64,000 bases of DNA from Alkalimonas collagenimarina (GCF_030717845.1 NZ_JAUZVZ010000012.1:1-64000), one strand, 5' to 3'; positions 45,969 to 55,038 are shown, counted from the stretch's first letter. Notes: a model not told the origin generated them from the letters alone. A program made the numbers and translations.

Positions 45969-47192
45969 ATGCTTGGTTCCGCTGTTTCTCGCCCGCTACC
46001 GGTGACGGTTTTGTCCGGTTTTTTAGGCGCTGGTAAAACCACGCTGCTTAATCATATCTTGCATAACCGCGACGGACTGCGCATTGCCGTGATCGTCAAC
46101 GATATGAGTGAAATCAATATCGATGCCGCGCAAATCAATAAAGAAGTCACGCTGAACCGGGCCGAAGAAAAGCTGGTGGAAATGAGCAATGGCTGCATTT
46201 GCTGCACCCTGCGTGAAGATTTACTGCTGGAAATCGGCAAGCTGGCACAAGCCAATCGCTTTGATTATCTGGTGATTGAATCGACTGGTATTTCCGAGCC
46301 ACTGCCGATTGCCGAAACCTTTACCTTTGAGCACGAAGACGGCAGCCGATTATCGGATGTCGCACGGCTTGATACCATGGTGACGGTGGTGGATGCAGTG
46401 AATTTTCTGCACGATTACCAGCAAGCCAACGATCTGACGAGCACAGGCGAAAGTCTGGGCGAAGAGGATGAACGCAGTGTCGCTGATTTATTGATTGAGC
46501 AGGTCGAGTTTTGCGATTTACTGGTACTAAGCAAAACCGATTTAGTCAGCCCAGAGCAATTGGCGACCTTGCAAGCTATTTTGAAGAGCTTAAACCCACG
46601 AGCACAGCAAGTGCTGGCCGAGCATGGTCAGGTGCCGCTTGCACGCATCATCAATACGGGTTTATTTGATTTTGAGCAAGCAGCACAGGCTCCTGGGTGG
46701 CTACAAGAGTTGCGGGGCGAGCATCAGCCAGAAACAGAAGAGTATGGCATTAGTAGCTTTAGTTTTACCGCGCATCGGCCTTTTCATCCGGCCCGCTTTC
46801 ATGCATTTTTGCATCAAGACTGGCCGACTGGCCGTTTAATCCGCTCGAAAGGCTACTTCTGGTTGGCAGCTACCCCTGCCCATGCCTGGCAGTGGCATCA
46901 GGCGGGTGGCATTGCCCGCTATGGTATGGCGGGTCTGTTCTGGCAAGCCGTGCCGCGGGACGAGAGGCCTGATGACAAAGAGACCCAAGCGGCAATCTTA
47001 TCTCAATTTCAGCAACCGTATGGCGATCGACGGCAAGAGCTGGTGTTTATTGGTCAACAGCTGGATAAAACCAGCATGCTTGCACAACTGAATGCGGCAC
47101 TGCTGACCGATGCAGAGCTGGCCATGGGTGAAACCAGCTGGCCACAGCTGGAGAACCCGTTTCAGCTAACAGCAATGGACGAATTAGTATGA
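45969..47192 (+). CDS. zigA: COG0523 metallochaperone GTPase, ZigA type
   Basis: A 407-residue G3E-family GTPase thought to deliver zinc to client enzymes under zinc starvation. The P-loop [15 protein letters not shown], the metal-binding CxCC motif in [24 protein letters not shown], and LSKTDLV are visible in order. A C-terminal CobW_C domain holds [16 protein letters not shown]. Length and context with a Zur box, FolE2 and DUF1826 point to ZigA rather than cobalamin CobW. Its stop overlaps the DUF1826 start. Confidence 0.9.
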   Translation: MLGSAVSRPLPVTVLSGFLGAGKTTLLNHILHNRDGLRIAVIVNDMSEINIDAAQINKEVTLNRAEEKLVEMSNGCICCTLREDLLLEIGKLAQANRFDYLVIESTGISEPLPIAETFTFEHEDGSRLSDVARLDTMVTVVDAVNFLHDYQQANDLTSTGESLGEEDERSVADLLIEQVEFCDLLVLSKTDLVSPEQLATLQAILKSLNPRAQQVLAEHGQVPLARIINTGLFDFEQAAQAPGWLQELRGEHQPETEEYGISSFSFTAHRPFHPARFHAFLHQDWPTGRLIRSKGYFWLAATPAHAWQWHQAGGIARYGMAGLFWQAVPRDERPDDKETQAAILSQFQQPYGDRRQELVFIGQQLDKTSMLAQLNAALLTDAELAMGETSWPQLENPFQLTAMDELV

Positions 47193-47830
47193 GCACCTTC
47201 AGCACGTTCAGGCCAGAGCCCATCAACTCTGCCCATTTGACCAGCCCATATCACTCCGAAGTGCAGCCTCTGGCCCGACAATGCTTGAGCCAAGAGCCAG
47301 ACGGATTGACAACGATCTTTCAACCAGATGTCAACTTAGCCGTCTGGCAACGCCATGTATCGAGCCACCTGCACAGCTATGCTCACCAGTTGCAAACACA
47401 GCTGACATTGCCACTGCAGTGCATGCTGTCGCTTAGCGATATCCCCCATGAGTTAAGCAACGCTTTGCCGGAAGGCGAAGGCCGCGACCTCTTTATTGCG
47501 GATATCAGCCAACTGACAGAGATGTTTGCTTGCCTGATGGATTGCAACGAGATAGGCCTGCGCCTGCGCGTTTTGGATAAACCGATGTGTCCTAAATTTC
47601 ATACCGATCATCTGGTATGTCGTCTGGTCAGTAGTTACACAGGCCCTGCGACCGAGTGGCATGCAGGCCCGGTAGATGCGCCCATGCCCACTCAGCAACT
47701 GCAATGCGGTGATGTTGCTTTGCTCAAGGGTAGTGGCTGGGAAAACAGCGGCTGTTACGCCATCAGCCATCGCTCACCGGCTGCAACAAATAAACGATTA
47801 CTGCTGACCATGGATCCGGTCTGGTCCTAA
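47189..47830 (+). CDS. DUF1826 domain protein
   Basis: A 213-residue protein of the DUF1826 family, recognised by the N-terminal [10 protein letters not shown] segment, the central [32 protein letters not shown] block and the C-terminal LLKGSGWEN followed by ISHRSPA. The His, Cys and Asp residues of the central block (CPKFHTDH) could bind metal. Members co-occur with ZigA-type GTPases in Zur regulons, so it may be a ZigA client or partner. The start overlaps zigA by four bases. No biochemical function is known. Confidence 0.82.
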   Translation: MSTFSTFRPEPINSAHLTSPYHSEVQPLARQCLSQEPDGLTTIFQPDVNLAVWQRHVSSHLHSYAHQLQTQLTLPLQCMLSLSDIPHELSNALPEGEGRDLFIADISQLTEMFACLMDCNEIGLRLRVLDKPMCPKFHTDHLVCRLVSSYTGPATEWHAGPVDAPMPTQQLQCGDVALLKGSGWENSGCYAISHRSPAATNKRLLLTMDPVWS

Positions 47831-47933
47831 GCTAAAGGCGAAAACATCACCACAGCAAAGTTAACCCAATTTTCATGATCCTCAGCCAGAAAGCTCATAT
47901 ACTGAGCATTACTATTGTCGCTGGGCTCTGCTG

Positions 47934-49541
47934 ATGTACCTTCGCAAATTGATAGTATCGCTTTGTATTTTGGTAGGAATTATTCTGCTGCTATCCAGTA
48001 TTGGCTTTTGGGCTCAGCAGAACTCTGAGTTTCACACCAAGCGCAACCGCATCGCCAATCAAATGCTGTCAGAATTTATCTCACTGCGCGCAGATAAACA
48101 GCGTTTGAAGGTCTGGCTGGCAGAGTATTTACTCACCGATGACGCCAATACCGGATTTCGTGATACTTTGTTCGCCCGCATGCAGCAACAGTTGCACACT
48201 TTAGATCAATTGGCCGTTCGCGATCAGCTCTACAGCACCAGCGAGCCGGATCTGCAACTCATTATGCAACAGGTCAAAGTCATTTCTCTGCTGCAATCCA
48301 ACTTACATACTCTGGAACAAGCACTAAGAACCCGCGAAATAGCCGCCTACCAAGATGATATCGAGCGCTGGCGCACCCTGATTAGCTTATTTGATAAATT
48401 TCAGGATACCGATCTCTCTGAGCTGCTGCAGCAGGCCATTGCCGAACAAAAGCTTCGAGCAAATAGCACCGAAACTGATGCGTTGTCTGCAGTTCAACAA
48501 GTACAGCACACCATGCTGCTGATCAGTCTGGGTGGGCTGTTTTTTGCCATTTATATTGGCTGGCATCTATCGCGAGCATTGAGCCGGCCGCTCCAACGTC
48601 TGCTCGATGGCACCAAGCAATTGCAGCAGGGCAACTTTGATCATCGTATCGACGAACAAGGTCCAGCAGAATTTGCCGAGCTGGCCCGCCAGTTTAATCT
48701 GATGTCTGGTTACATTGCTGACTTTGCCCGCCAGGAAAAACAAAGCCAGCAAGCTACCGAACAAAGAGTTCAGGCGCGGACTGCAGAGTTGCAACAAGCG
48801 CTGGCCCAGTTGCATGAAGCCGAGCATCGGCAAAAGCAATTATTAACGGATATCAGCCATGAATTACGTACTCCGGCCACCAGCATTCAGGGTGAAGCCG
48901 AAATTAGCCTGCGCGGTAAAGATAAAGACAGCACCGAATACAAAGAGGCTTTCGGTCGTATTTTGGCGGCAAGCCAACAGCTGAGCCGGCGGATTGAAGA
49001 CTTGCTGCTCTTAGCTCGCGGCGAAGAGCGTTTACTGCAGGTAAACTTAAAACAACTGACCTTATCGGCATTCAGCCAACTGGCGACAAATACCATTCAA
49101 CAGCAACTGAACAGCCCCTTTCAGTTAGAACCGGTGATATTGCCTGAGCTAGCTGCCAACCACTGGCTGCTCCTTGATAGCGAAAAGTTTGCCAGTGTGC
49201 TGCGTATTATTACCGACAATGCACAGCATTATGCCGGCAACAATCCTTCGTTGCAGCTGGCGCTCACACTGAACGACAACGAACTGAAACTGGAGCTCAG
49301 TGATCAGGGAATAGGCCTGAACCCAAACGATCGATCGCAGCTATTTCAGCGACATTTTCGAGGGACCAATGCCCGTCATGCCCGCCCCGATGGACTGGGG
49401 ATCGGGCTTTGTATTGCCAAAGCCATTATGGAAGCGCACGATGGCACCATAGAGCTATTGCCCAATCACCCTAAAGGCACCACAGTGTGCCTGTGCCTGC
49501 CCTTGTTTAGCGGAACTCAGCATGAAAATACTGATTATTGA
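47934..49541 (+). CDS. Sensor histidine kinase with HAMP domain
   Basis: A 535-residue inner membrane kinase. It has transmembrane helix 1 at about 6-27, an all-helical periplasmic sensor region (28-190), and helix 2 at about 192-210. A HAMP linker (211-263) and a coiled coil rich in Gln and Glu follow. The H-box LLTDISHELRTPATSIQG has phospho-acceptor His309. The ATPase has the N-box RIITDNAQHYAG, then SDQGIGLNPNDRSQLF and the GLGIGLCIAKAIMEAHDG box. The response regulator follows with a 20-base overlap. The signal is unknown; the neighbouring metal genes do not decide it. Confidence 0.88.
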   Translation: MYLRKLIVSLCILVGIILLLSSIGFWAQQNSEFHTKRNRIANQMLSEFISLRADKQRLKVWLAEYLLTDDANTGFRDTLFARMQQQLHTLDQLAVRDQLYSTSEPDLQLIMQQVKVISLLQSNLHTLEQALRTREIAAYQDDIERWRTLISLFDKFQDTDLSELLQQAIAEQKLRANSTETDALSAVQQVQHTMLLISLGGLFFAIYIGWHLSRALSRPLQRLLDGTKQLQQGNFDHRIDEQGPAEFAELARQFNLMSGYIADFARQEKQSQQATEQRVQARTAELQQALAQLHEAEHRQKQLLTDISHELRTPATSIQGEAEISLRGKDKDSTEYKEAFGRILAASQQLSRRIEDLLLLARGEERLLQVNLKQLTLSAFSQLATNTIQQQLNSPFQLEPVILPELAANHWLLLDSEKFASVLRIITDNAQHYAGNNPSLQLALTLNDNELKLELSDQGIGLNPNDRSQLFQRHFRGTNARHARPDGLGIGLCIAKAIMEAHDGTIELLPNHPKGTTVCLCLPLFSGTQHENTDY

Positions 49542-50196
49542 AGATGATGAAAAAGTAGGTAGTTTTCTATCTCGCGGTTTAAAAGCTGAAGGTTACCGCA
49601 CTCAGCTGTTACAAGATGGCTTGAATGCATTGGAAATCGTGCGTCAATTCGAGCCAGATGTCATTGTGCTGGACCGCATGCTGCCACAATTGGATGGTCT
49701 GACGTTATGCCAGCAAATTCGTAGCTTACAAATCCCTGCTCGTATTCTCATTTTGTCCGCCTTGTCGGAAGTCGATGAGCGAGTGAAAGGGCTGCGCGCT
49801 GGAGCCGATGACTATTTAGGCAAGCCATTCCATTTTGAAGAGCTGCTGGCCCGAATTGAAGCTCTGGCTAAACGCGATGTCAGCAGCTTGCACCAACGTC
49901 AGTTGCAGGTTGCCGATCTGGTGCTCGATTTGGATAGCATGCAAGTCAATCGTGCCGGTAAAACGCTGACCTTAACTGCCAAAGAGCTGGGTATCCTTGA
50001 GTTATTGATGAGCAACAGCGGCAAGGTATACAGCCGTGAGCGCATTCTCACCAATGTCTGGGGGTTAAACGAAGACCCATTAACCAATATTGTTGATGTC
50101 TATGTTGCCCGGCTTAGAAAAAAAATTGACGACCCACACTCAGTGAAGTTATTGCATACCCGACGGGGTTTGGGTTACTGCTTGCAAGCGGAATAA
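49522..50196 (+). CDS. OmpR/PhoB family response regulator
   Basis: A 224-residue DNA-binding response regulator. The receiver domain (1-120) has the acidic pair Glu7-Asp8-Asp9, phospho-acceptor Asp51 in VIVLDRMLP, and Lys104 in YLGKPF. A winged-helix effector domain (126-224) contains LTAKELGILELLMSNSGKVY and VYVARLRKKIDD. It is translated with the preceding kinase gene through a 20-base overlap, in the less common kinase-first order. Regulated genes are unknown. Confidence 0.93.
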   Translation: MKILIIEDDEKVGSFLSRGLKAEGYRTQLLQDGLNALEIVRQFEPDVIVLDRMLPQLDGLTLCQQIRSLQIPARILILSALSEVDERVKGLRAGADDYLGKPFHFEELLARIEALAKRDVSSLHQRQLQVADLVLDLDSMQVNRAGKTLTLTAKELGILELLMSNSGKVYSRERILTNVWGLNEDPLTNIVDVYVARLRKKIDDPHSVKLLHTRRGLGYCLQAE

Positions 50197-50227
50197 AAAA
50201 GGCTGACCTCAGAGGAGATGGCCAGCC
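50195..50227 (-). terminator. Terminator of the NTF2-like gene
   Basis: On the minus strand GGCTGGCC and GGTCAGCC pair over 8 bp with one mismatch around an 11-base loop, followed by six T residues. The structure lies between two convergent genes and may also slow transcription coming from the response regulator gene. Confidence 0.65.
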
Positions 50228-50251
50228 AAAAGGGTTGGGATGAGCAACCGG

Positions 50252-50812
50252 TTAGTTGGCGCTATAGGGCAGCGACGAGTGGTGCAATACGATACGTAGA
50301 TCGCCTTGCTCGTCCTTTTTAAAACCCCAGGTTTTGTCGACTGTGGTGACCGCTCCACTTTTATCGGTCAGCATCACATGTCCCATGGTCAATGCGAGGT
50401 CGCCATTAATATAAACGCCGGCATTATTAAATTCATACCCTTGCCAACCTTTCAAAGCAAAGCCACTATCATCGGCATAGGTCGCATTGCCACCGACAAA
50501 ATAGGCTAAGGCGCCATCGTAACTGGTACGAAAGGTTTGCTCGCCACTGGCTAATGTGGGTTTAAACAACACGGCACCATGGCCATAGCCATAAGCAGCA
50601 TCCAGCACCTGACGGGCTTTCTGCTCAGCTTGCTCATGTCCGCCTGCGCTGTATGCGGCACTGATAGCAATTAAGGCTTTGCCCCAAGCTTGTTGTGCTT
50701 GCTCTACTTCAGCCTCTGTGATGTTGTTATTCACCACAGACGCAGCCATAACCTGACTAGTGCCCATGGTGAATACGGCGATGGAAATCATTGAAGCAAC
50801 TCGAATACGCAT
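50252..50812 (-). CDS. Secreted SnoaL/NTF2-like protein of unknown function
   Basis: A 186-residue protein with a signal peptide (about 1-23, ending VMAAS) and a cone-fold NTF2/SnoaL-like domain. Recognisable stretches are AYGYGHGAVLFKPTLASGEQ, GALAYFVGGNATYADDSGFA, NAGVYINGDLALTMGHV and LRIVLHHSSLPY. Relatives are sometimes labelled phosphoribosyl-AMP cyclohydrolase in databases, but none of the HisI metal motifs is visible, so I do not accept that name. The conserved HHSS pocket residues could bind a small ligand. The role is unknown. Confidence 0.7.
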   Translation of the reverse strand: MRIRVASMISIAVFTMGTSQVMAASVVNNNITEAEVEQAQQAWGKALIAISAAYSAGGHEQAEQKARQVLDAAYGYGHGAVLFKPTLASGEQTFRTSYDGALAYFVGGNATYADDSGFALKGWQGYEFNNAGVYINGDLALTMGHVMLTDKSGAVTTVDKTWGFKKDEQGDLRIVLHHSSLPYSAN

Positions 50813-51054
50813 AGGTTGGTCCTTATTTAGTATAGGTAAGTATCATCTCTAACTTGCTTTACCTGACCACTGTATCAGCACCATATGAACTGCAGCCGCT
50901 CCCAAAGATGAACAAGAACCATCACTTAGATTAAAAGCAGATGAACATAAGCAAGGGCAGCAGGCTCAAGGTTTTTTGAAAGCGAAATTCATGCTGGTAA
51001 AGAGTCACTTACCTGACTAGACTCTAAAATCCCCCATCCATAGAGAGTGATGCC

Positions 51055-52122
51055 ATGCGCTTTGCACTTAAAAAAATCAGCTGCTTATTGGCAGCAGCCA
51101 CCCTCACGCTAGCTGCAACCACAGAACTAGCCGAAGCTTGCACTCGGGTCATGTACAAGGGTCCGGAGCAAACCGTAATGACAGGGCGTAGTATGGATTT
51201 TTCCCTGCCAATCCCCGCCAACTTATGGACATTCCCACGCGGTATGCAGCGCCATGGAGAAGTCGGCGACAATAGCATTCAGTGGACTTCGAAATACGGC
51301 AGCTTGGTGGTGAGCTCCTGGGACATTGCCACTTCGGATGGCATGAACGAAAAGGGGTTGGTCGCCAATATGCTCTGGCTAGTCGAGTCCGAGTACCCAA
51401 CTTTTAACCCTCAAGGAGATCAACCTGGCCTGGCTATTTCATTGTGGGCGCAGTATGTACTGGATAATTTCGCCAGTGTAGCCGAAACCGTGGCGGCTTT
51501 AAGTAAAGAAGACTTTGTGGTGGTGACCGATGTGATCCCAGGCACCGATAAAATGACCACCATTCACTTATCAGTATCCGATGCCAGTGGTGACAATGCG
51601 ATATTTGAGTACATCGATGGCTCACTGGTGGTGCATCATGACCCTTCCTATGTGGTGATGACCAACGACCCACCGTACGAGCAACAACTGGCGATCCAAA
51701 AATACTGGGATAGTATTCCAGGTAATCAGTTTTTACCCGGTACTGTCAAAGCCCCTGATCGCTTTGTCCGGGCTCATTATTACATCAACAGCATTCCACA
51801 GACGGCAGATCCAGCCATCGCCGCAGCCAGTGTGTTTAGCGTGATTCGCAATACCTCAGTGCCGTATGGCTACCAGATCGATGGCTACCCCAACTTATCG
51901 ACCACCCAATGGAGGGTGGTGGCCGATCACAAGCATTTACGCTATTTCTTTGAAACAGCACTAACGCCCAATACCTTTTGGGTCGACTTAAAAAATCTGG
52001 ATTTCAGTGAGCAAGCGCAAGTCAAAGTATTACGAGCCAATCAAGGGCAAGTGTATGCAGGTGAAACCTCTGCTCAATTCATAGTTTCTGAGCCCTTTCA
52101 GTTTCAGGGAATGGATTTTTAA
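51055..52122 (+). CDS. Secreted linear amide C-N hydrolase (choloylglycine hydrolase/penicillin V acylase family)
   Basis: A 355-residue Ntn hydrolase of the Ntn_CGH-like family. The signal peptide is cleaved at AEA-Cys29, which exposes the catalytic N-terminal cysteine in CTRVMYKGPE. Conserved residues include the Arg in TGRSMDF and the Asn in GMNEKGLVANMLWL. A later STTQWRVVADHKHLRYFF contains the conserved arginine. Members hydrolyse bile salts, penicillin V or acyl-homoserine lactones; Gram-negative periplasmic ones often act on the last. A GAGAG site precedes the ATG. Specificity is inference. Confidence 0.85.
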   Translation: MRFALKKISCLLAAATLTLAATTELAEACTRVMYKGPEQTVMTGRSMDFSLPIPANLWTFPRGMQRHGEVGDNSIQWTSKYGSLVVSSWDIATSDGMNEKGLVANMLWLVESEYPTFNPQGDQPGLAISLWAQYVLDNFASVAETVAALSKEDFVVVTDVIPGTDKMTTIHLSVSDASGDNAIFEYIDGSLVVHHDPSYVVMTNDPPYEQQLAIQKYWDSIPGNQFLPGTVKAPDRFVRAHYYINSIPQTADPAIAAASVFSVIRNTSVPYGYQIDGYPNLSTTQWRVVADHKHLRYFFETALTPNTFWVDLKNLDFSEQAQVKVLRANQGQVYAGETSAQFIVSEPFQFQGMDF

Positions 52123-52130
52123 TTCCATTG

Positions 52131-52156
52131 TACAGGGCCTGCTGGCAGGCCCTGTA
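52131..52156. terminator. Bidirectional hairpin between convergent genes
   Basis: TACAGGGCCTG and CAGGCCCTGTA make a perfect 11-bp stem with loop CTGG, nine bases after the Ntn hydrolase stop. No T run is present, so it may stabilise 3' ends rather than terminate alone. Confidence 0.6.
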
Positions 52157-52168
52157 GTTAACGTTTGC

Positions 52169-52912
52169 TTAATGCCCTTCGAGCAAGAGGAAGCTCAGCA
52201 TCAGGCCAAGGCCGCAAAACAAAGCCGCTTGCTGTAACCAGGAGGTTCGCTTCACATCGGATTTCAATAGTGGATAAAGATCAATCAAAGCAATGTAGCT
52301 AAAACCACCCGCGGTAATCGCCAGTAAGGCGGATAATGGCAATACCAGCCATTGCCCAAGTGCATACAACAACAAAGCCCCGGCAAACACCGGCAGACTG
52401 CATAGCGTGTTAAGCACAATGGCACGCTTTAAACTGGCACCACCATGCATTAACACCGCCACATCGGAAATCTCTTTTGGTAACTCATGCCACACCACGG
52501 CCAGAGTCGTAGCCCAACCCAGTGCAGGATCAACCATAAAACTTGCAGCGATCAATACCCCATCGACAGCATTGTGCAGCCCATCCCCAACCAGGTTCAT
52601 CTTTGCATACTGAGCCAGGCGCGCATCGCCATCAGGGACATGATGGTGGTGCCAATGCAGCCCCTGTTCCAGCAAATGAAACAACAGGAAACCCAACAGT
52701 ACCATCAACATAATAAACACTGACGACGACGCGCTTTCCAGTGCTTCAGGGATCAAGTGCAGCCAGGCACTACCAAGCAACACCCCGATGGCTAACCCAA
52801 TCAACACAGGGACCATCCAGCTCAGCCACGGCCGTGCAAGCATCAGTAAGAAACCGCCCAATAAAGCAACCAGTAACACCGTTGAGCTGGCCAGTAACAA
52901 TTGAATGAGCAT
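52169..52912 (-). CDS. ZIP family metal transporter, Zur-box associated
   Basis: A 247-residue ZIP permease with about eight membrane helices. The metal-site helices are MNLVGDGLHNAVDGVLIA and VVWHELPKEISDVAVLMHGG, which carry His, Asn, Asp and Glu ligands. A histidine-rich loop (HWHHHHVPDGD) lies between helices 3 and 4. It probably imports zinc. I set the start at ATG 52912, seven bases after GGAAGG; an ATG at 52927 would place the ribosome binding site inside the Zur-like palindrome at 52933-52947. That palindrome suggests repression by zinc-loaded Zur. Confidence 0.87.
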   Translation of the reverse strand: MLIQLLLASSTVLLVALLGGFLLMLARPWLSWMVPVLIGLAIGVLLGSAWLHLIPEALESASSSVFIMLMVLLGFLLFHLLEQGLHWHHHHVPDGDARLAQYAKMNLVGDGLHNAVDGVLIAASFMVDPALGWATTLAVVWHELPKEISDVAVLMHGGASLKRAIVLNTLCSLPVFAGALLLYALGQWLVLPLSALLAITAGGFSYIALIDLYPLLKSDVKRTSWLQQAALFCGLGLMLSFLLLEGH

Positions 52913-52932
52913 GCCAAAACCTTCCATAGAAA

Positions 52933-52947
52933 TGTGATAATATCACA
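52933..52947 (-). promoter_or_regulatory. Zur-like box upstream of the ZIP gene
   Basis: TGTGATA, A, TATCACA is a perfect 15-bp palindrome sharing 14 of 15 bases with the core of the box at 43467-43481. It ends 21 bases before the preferred start of the ZIP gene. Confidence 0.75.
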
Positions 52948-52995
52948 ATAGCATAATTTCGCCTTGCTGTGCTTTAAATCTAGCTTTGGTTTTGC

Positions 52996-53886
52996 TTATC
53001 CTAGCGCGGTATCCAGCACCAGCATCAGCACAAACCCCAGCATCAGGCCATTGGTAGCCGCCATTTCATGGCCCTGCCTATGCGACTCTGGGATCATCTC
53101 ATGGCTGATGACAAACAGCATCGCCCCTGCTGCCATCGCCAAACCCCAAGGCAACAAGAGCGCGTTACTCAGCACGATGGCCCCGATCACAGCCATCAGT
53201 GGCTCCACCAGACCGGATAACATACCAACCATTAGGGCAAGAAGGCGGCTGTAGCCTACCGCCAGCAAAGCCATCGCCACGACAAAACCTTCAGGAACAT
53301 TCTGCAGAGAAATACCGGTGGCCAAAGCTGAAGCACCCACCGCATCACCACTGGCATAAGCCACGCCAATCGCTAAGCCCTCAGGAATATTGTGTAAAAT
53401 AATAGCAATCACAAACAACCAGCTACGTTTTAACGCCAGTGACTGATGACCTTCGGCCCCTTTGATAAAATGCTCATGCGGAACACTGCGCTCCAATGCC
53501 AGCATCAGAACGGCACCCAGCAGAATCGCAGCAGCCACTTGCAACGGCCCCTGCCAGCTCGTTTGCGCTGAGCTTTCAAATAAACCCAGCGCTGGCACGA
53601 TCAACGAGAAAATACTGGCCGCCAGCATTACGCCGCCACCAAAGCCCAGTATGGCCGCGTGTAATCGATTGGATAAACCACGAGAAAACAAAGCTGGCAA
53701 GGCGCCAAGTGCTGTAGCAGCAGCTGCCGCCATACCCGCATAAAACGCATAGCGCACATGCTCTTGCTGCTGCATCAGTAGGGCTAATTGCTGCAAACCA
53801 TAGCCAGCACCAAGCACCAGGATGAACCAACCCAGCAGCTTTCGCACGGTAAGTTTACTGAGCTTACTTGCACTCGCGGTATTCAT
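52996..53886 (-). CDS. ZIP family metal transporter (GufA/ZupT-like), Fur-box associated
   Basis: A 296-residue ZIP permease of the GufA subgroup, about eight helices. The twin signature motifs are VIAIILHNIPEGLAIGVAYA and GISLQNVPEGFVVAMALL, which form the binuclear metal site. A histidine-containing loop (PHEHFIKGAEGHQ) links helices 3 and 4. The family moves zinc, iron or manganese. A Fur-like palindrome 67 bases upstream suggests iron control, unlike the neighbouring Zur-associated ZIP. It sits between that gene and the bacterioferritin pair, all on the minus strand. Confidence 0.87.
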   Translation of the reverse strand: MNTASASKLSKLTVRKLLGWFILVLGAGYGLQQLALLMQQQEHVRYAFYAGMAAAAATALGALPALFSRGLSNRLHAAILGFGGGVMLAASIFSLIVPALGLFESSAQTSWQGPLQVAAAILLGAVLMLALERSVPHEHFIKGAEGHQSLALKRSWLFVIAIILHNIPEGLAIGVAYASGDAVGASALATGISLQNVPEGFVVAMALLAVGYSRLLALMVGMLSGLVEPLMAVIGAIVLSNALLLPWGLAMAAGAMLFVISHEMIPESHRQGHEMAATNGLMLGFVLMLVLDTALG

Positions 53887-53952
53887 TCACATCTCCAGAT
53901 AGTTCTATGTTCTATTATAGGCACTGACTACCGGTAGTGATCAAGAACTAAA

Positions 53953-53967
53953 TGAGAATTATTCTCA
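53953..53967 (-). promoter_or_regulatory. Fur-like box upstream of the second ZIP gene
   Basis: TGAGAAT, T, ATTCTCA is a perfect 7-1-7 palindrome within AATGAGAATTATTCTCAATT, close to the Fur 7-1-7 consensus TGATAATnATTATCA. It lies 67-81 bases before the ZIP start. Confidence 0.7.
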
Positions 53968-54047
53968 ATTTAAATGGATGGTGTCGTTCGTAAAAAAAGA
54001 TTAGAAATTTAACTCCTAAACGATTTATGCTGACTGGCTGTGCAAAA

Positions 54048-54070
54048 GAAACCCCGCTTAGCGGGGTTTC
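54048..54070 (-). terminator. Terminator of the bacterioferritin operon
   Basis: GAAACCCCGC and GCGGGGTTTC make a perfect 10-bp stem with a three-base loop. On the minus strand it is followed by TTTTGC. It begins 28 bases after the second bacterioferritin stop. Confidence 0.75.
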
Positions 54071-54097
54071 ATGTTAGCTCTACGATGACAGAGAATG

Positions 54098-54565
54098 TTA
54101 ACTCTGCGATTGCAAATAGTTTGGTAAGCCCAGCATCTTAATCAAACGAAGCTGCTGTTCCAGCCAGTAAGCGTGATCTTGTTCAGTATCATCAAGCAGT
54201 TGCTGCAGAATAGTACGGGTCACGTAATCCTGTTCTTGCTCACACAATGCCATGCTATCTTTCAACAAAGCCTGCACCCGATACTCAACGTCTAAATCGT
54301 TTTGCAGCATTTCAGACACATCCTTGCCCACCTTGATACCATCACGAGTGCTGAGATCAGGCACTCCTTCCAGAAATAAAATACGTTCAATCAGGGCTGC
54401 CGCATGGCCTTTTTCATCATCAAACTCATGGTCGATGCGCTCATACAGCTTCTGTAACCCCCAATCCTGATACATGCGTGAATGGATAAAATACTGATCC
54501 ATGGCACTTAATTCGTTGGCGAGTAAAGTATTCAATGCCTTGATAATGGTTGGCTTGCCTTTCAT
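54098..54565 (-). CDS. bfr: Bacterioferritin, ferroxidase-type subunit lacking the heme methionine
   Basis: A 155-residue bacterioferritin. By hand alignment with E. coli Bfr it keeps ferroxidase ligands Glu18 ([10 protein letters not shown]), Glu51 and His54 (DEKGHAAA), Glu127 and His130 (EQDHAYW), with Asp for Glu94. The heme-axial Met52 is replaced by Lys. It should therefore oxidise and store iron but not ligate heme. It is the second gene of a two-gene operon whose upstream partner shows the opposite pattern, suggesting a mixed 24-mer. The start overlaps the partner stop (ATGA). Confidence 0.92.
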   Translation of the reverse strand: MKGKPTIIKALNTLLANELSAMDQYFIHSRMYQDWGLQKLYERIDHEFDDEKGHAAALIERILFLEGVPDLSTRDGIKVGKDVSEMLQNDLDVEYRVQALLKDSMALCEQEQDYVTRTILQQLLDDTEQDHAYWLEQQLRLIKMLGLPNYLQSQS

Positions 54566-55038
54566 TGGTCAGCTCCTGTTTGCAGTTGCAGGTAGTTCTC
54601 CAGCCCCATGGTGCTGATTTGGTGCTGTTGTGTTTCTAACCAGTCCAGATGTTCTTCTTCATCATCCAGTAACTTGGTCAGCAAATCGCGGCTGACATAA
54701 TCTTGCAGCTGCTCACACAAGGCTATTGCTGCTCGTAATGGTGGCAACTGTTGTTGTTGAAAGCCCAGATCGCACTGCAGCATCTCTTCAGTCTGCTCAC
54801 CAATATTAAGCTTGCCAAGCGCTTGTAGATTGGGCAGTCCTTCCAAAAACAAAATACGTTCGATCAGGGCATCCGCTTGCTTCATATCCAGAATGGATTT
54901 TTTGTAACAGACATCATTCAATCCTTTTAAGCCCCAGTTTTTGTACATACGGGCATGCAGGAAGTATTGATTGATTGAGGTGAGTTCTGCCGTAAGCACC
55001 TGATTCAGTTGTGCAATAATTTTAGGATCACCTTGCAT
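54562..55038 (-). CDS. bfr: Bacterioferritin, heme-binding subunit with degenerate ferroxidase site
   Basis: A 158-residue bacterioferritin starting [15 protein letters not shown]. It retains the heme-binding Met52 ([16 protein letters not shown]), but the ferroxidase ligands are altered: Glu51 to Asp, His54 to Gln and Glu94 to Ala (LRAAIALCE), while Glu18, Glu127 and His130 remain. This is the heme subunit of a heteromeric bacterioferritin. I choose ATG 55038, six bases after GGAG; upstream in-frame codons to 55179 do not resemble the family. A weak Fur-like sequence is at 55128-55142. Confidence 0.9.
   Translation of the reverse strand: MQGDPKIIAQLNQVLTAELTSINQYFLHARMYKNWGLKGLNDVCYKKSILDMKQADALIERILFLEGLPNLQALGKLNIGEQTEEMLQCDLGFQQQQLPPLRAAIALCEQLQDYVSRDLLTKLLDDEEEHLDWLETQQHQISTMGLENYLQLQTGADQ

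Noticed and set aside
50252-50812. Phosphoribosyl-AMP cyclohydrolase for the secreted NTF2-like protein
   Set aside because: The protein has a signal peptide and lacks the cysteine and aspartate metal motifs of HisI. The label is likely a propagated misannotation.
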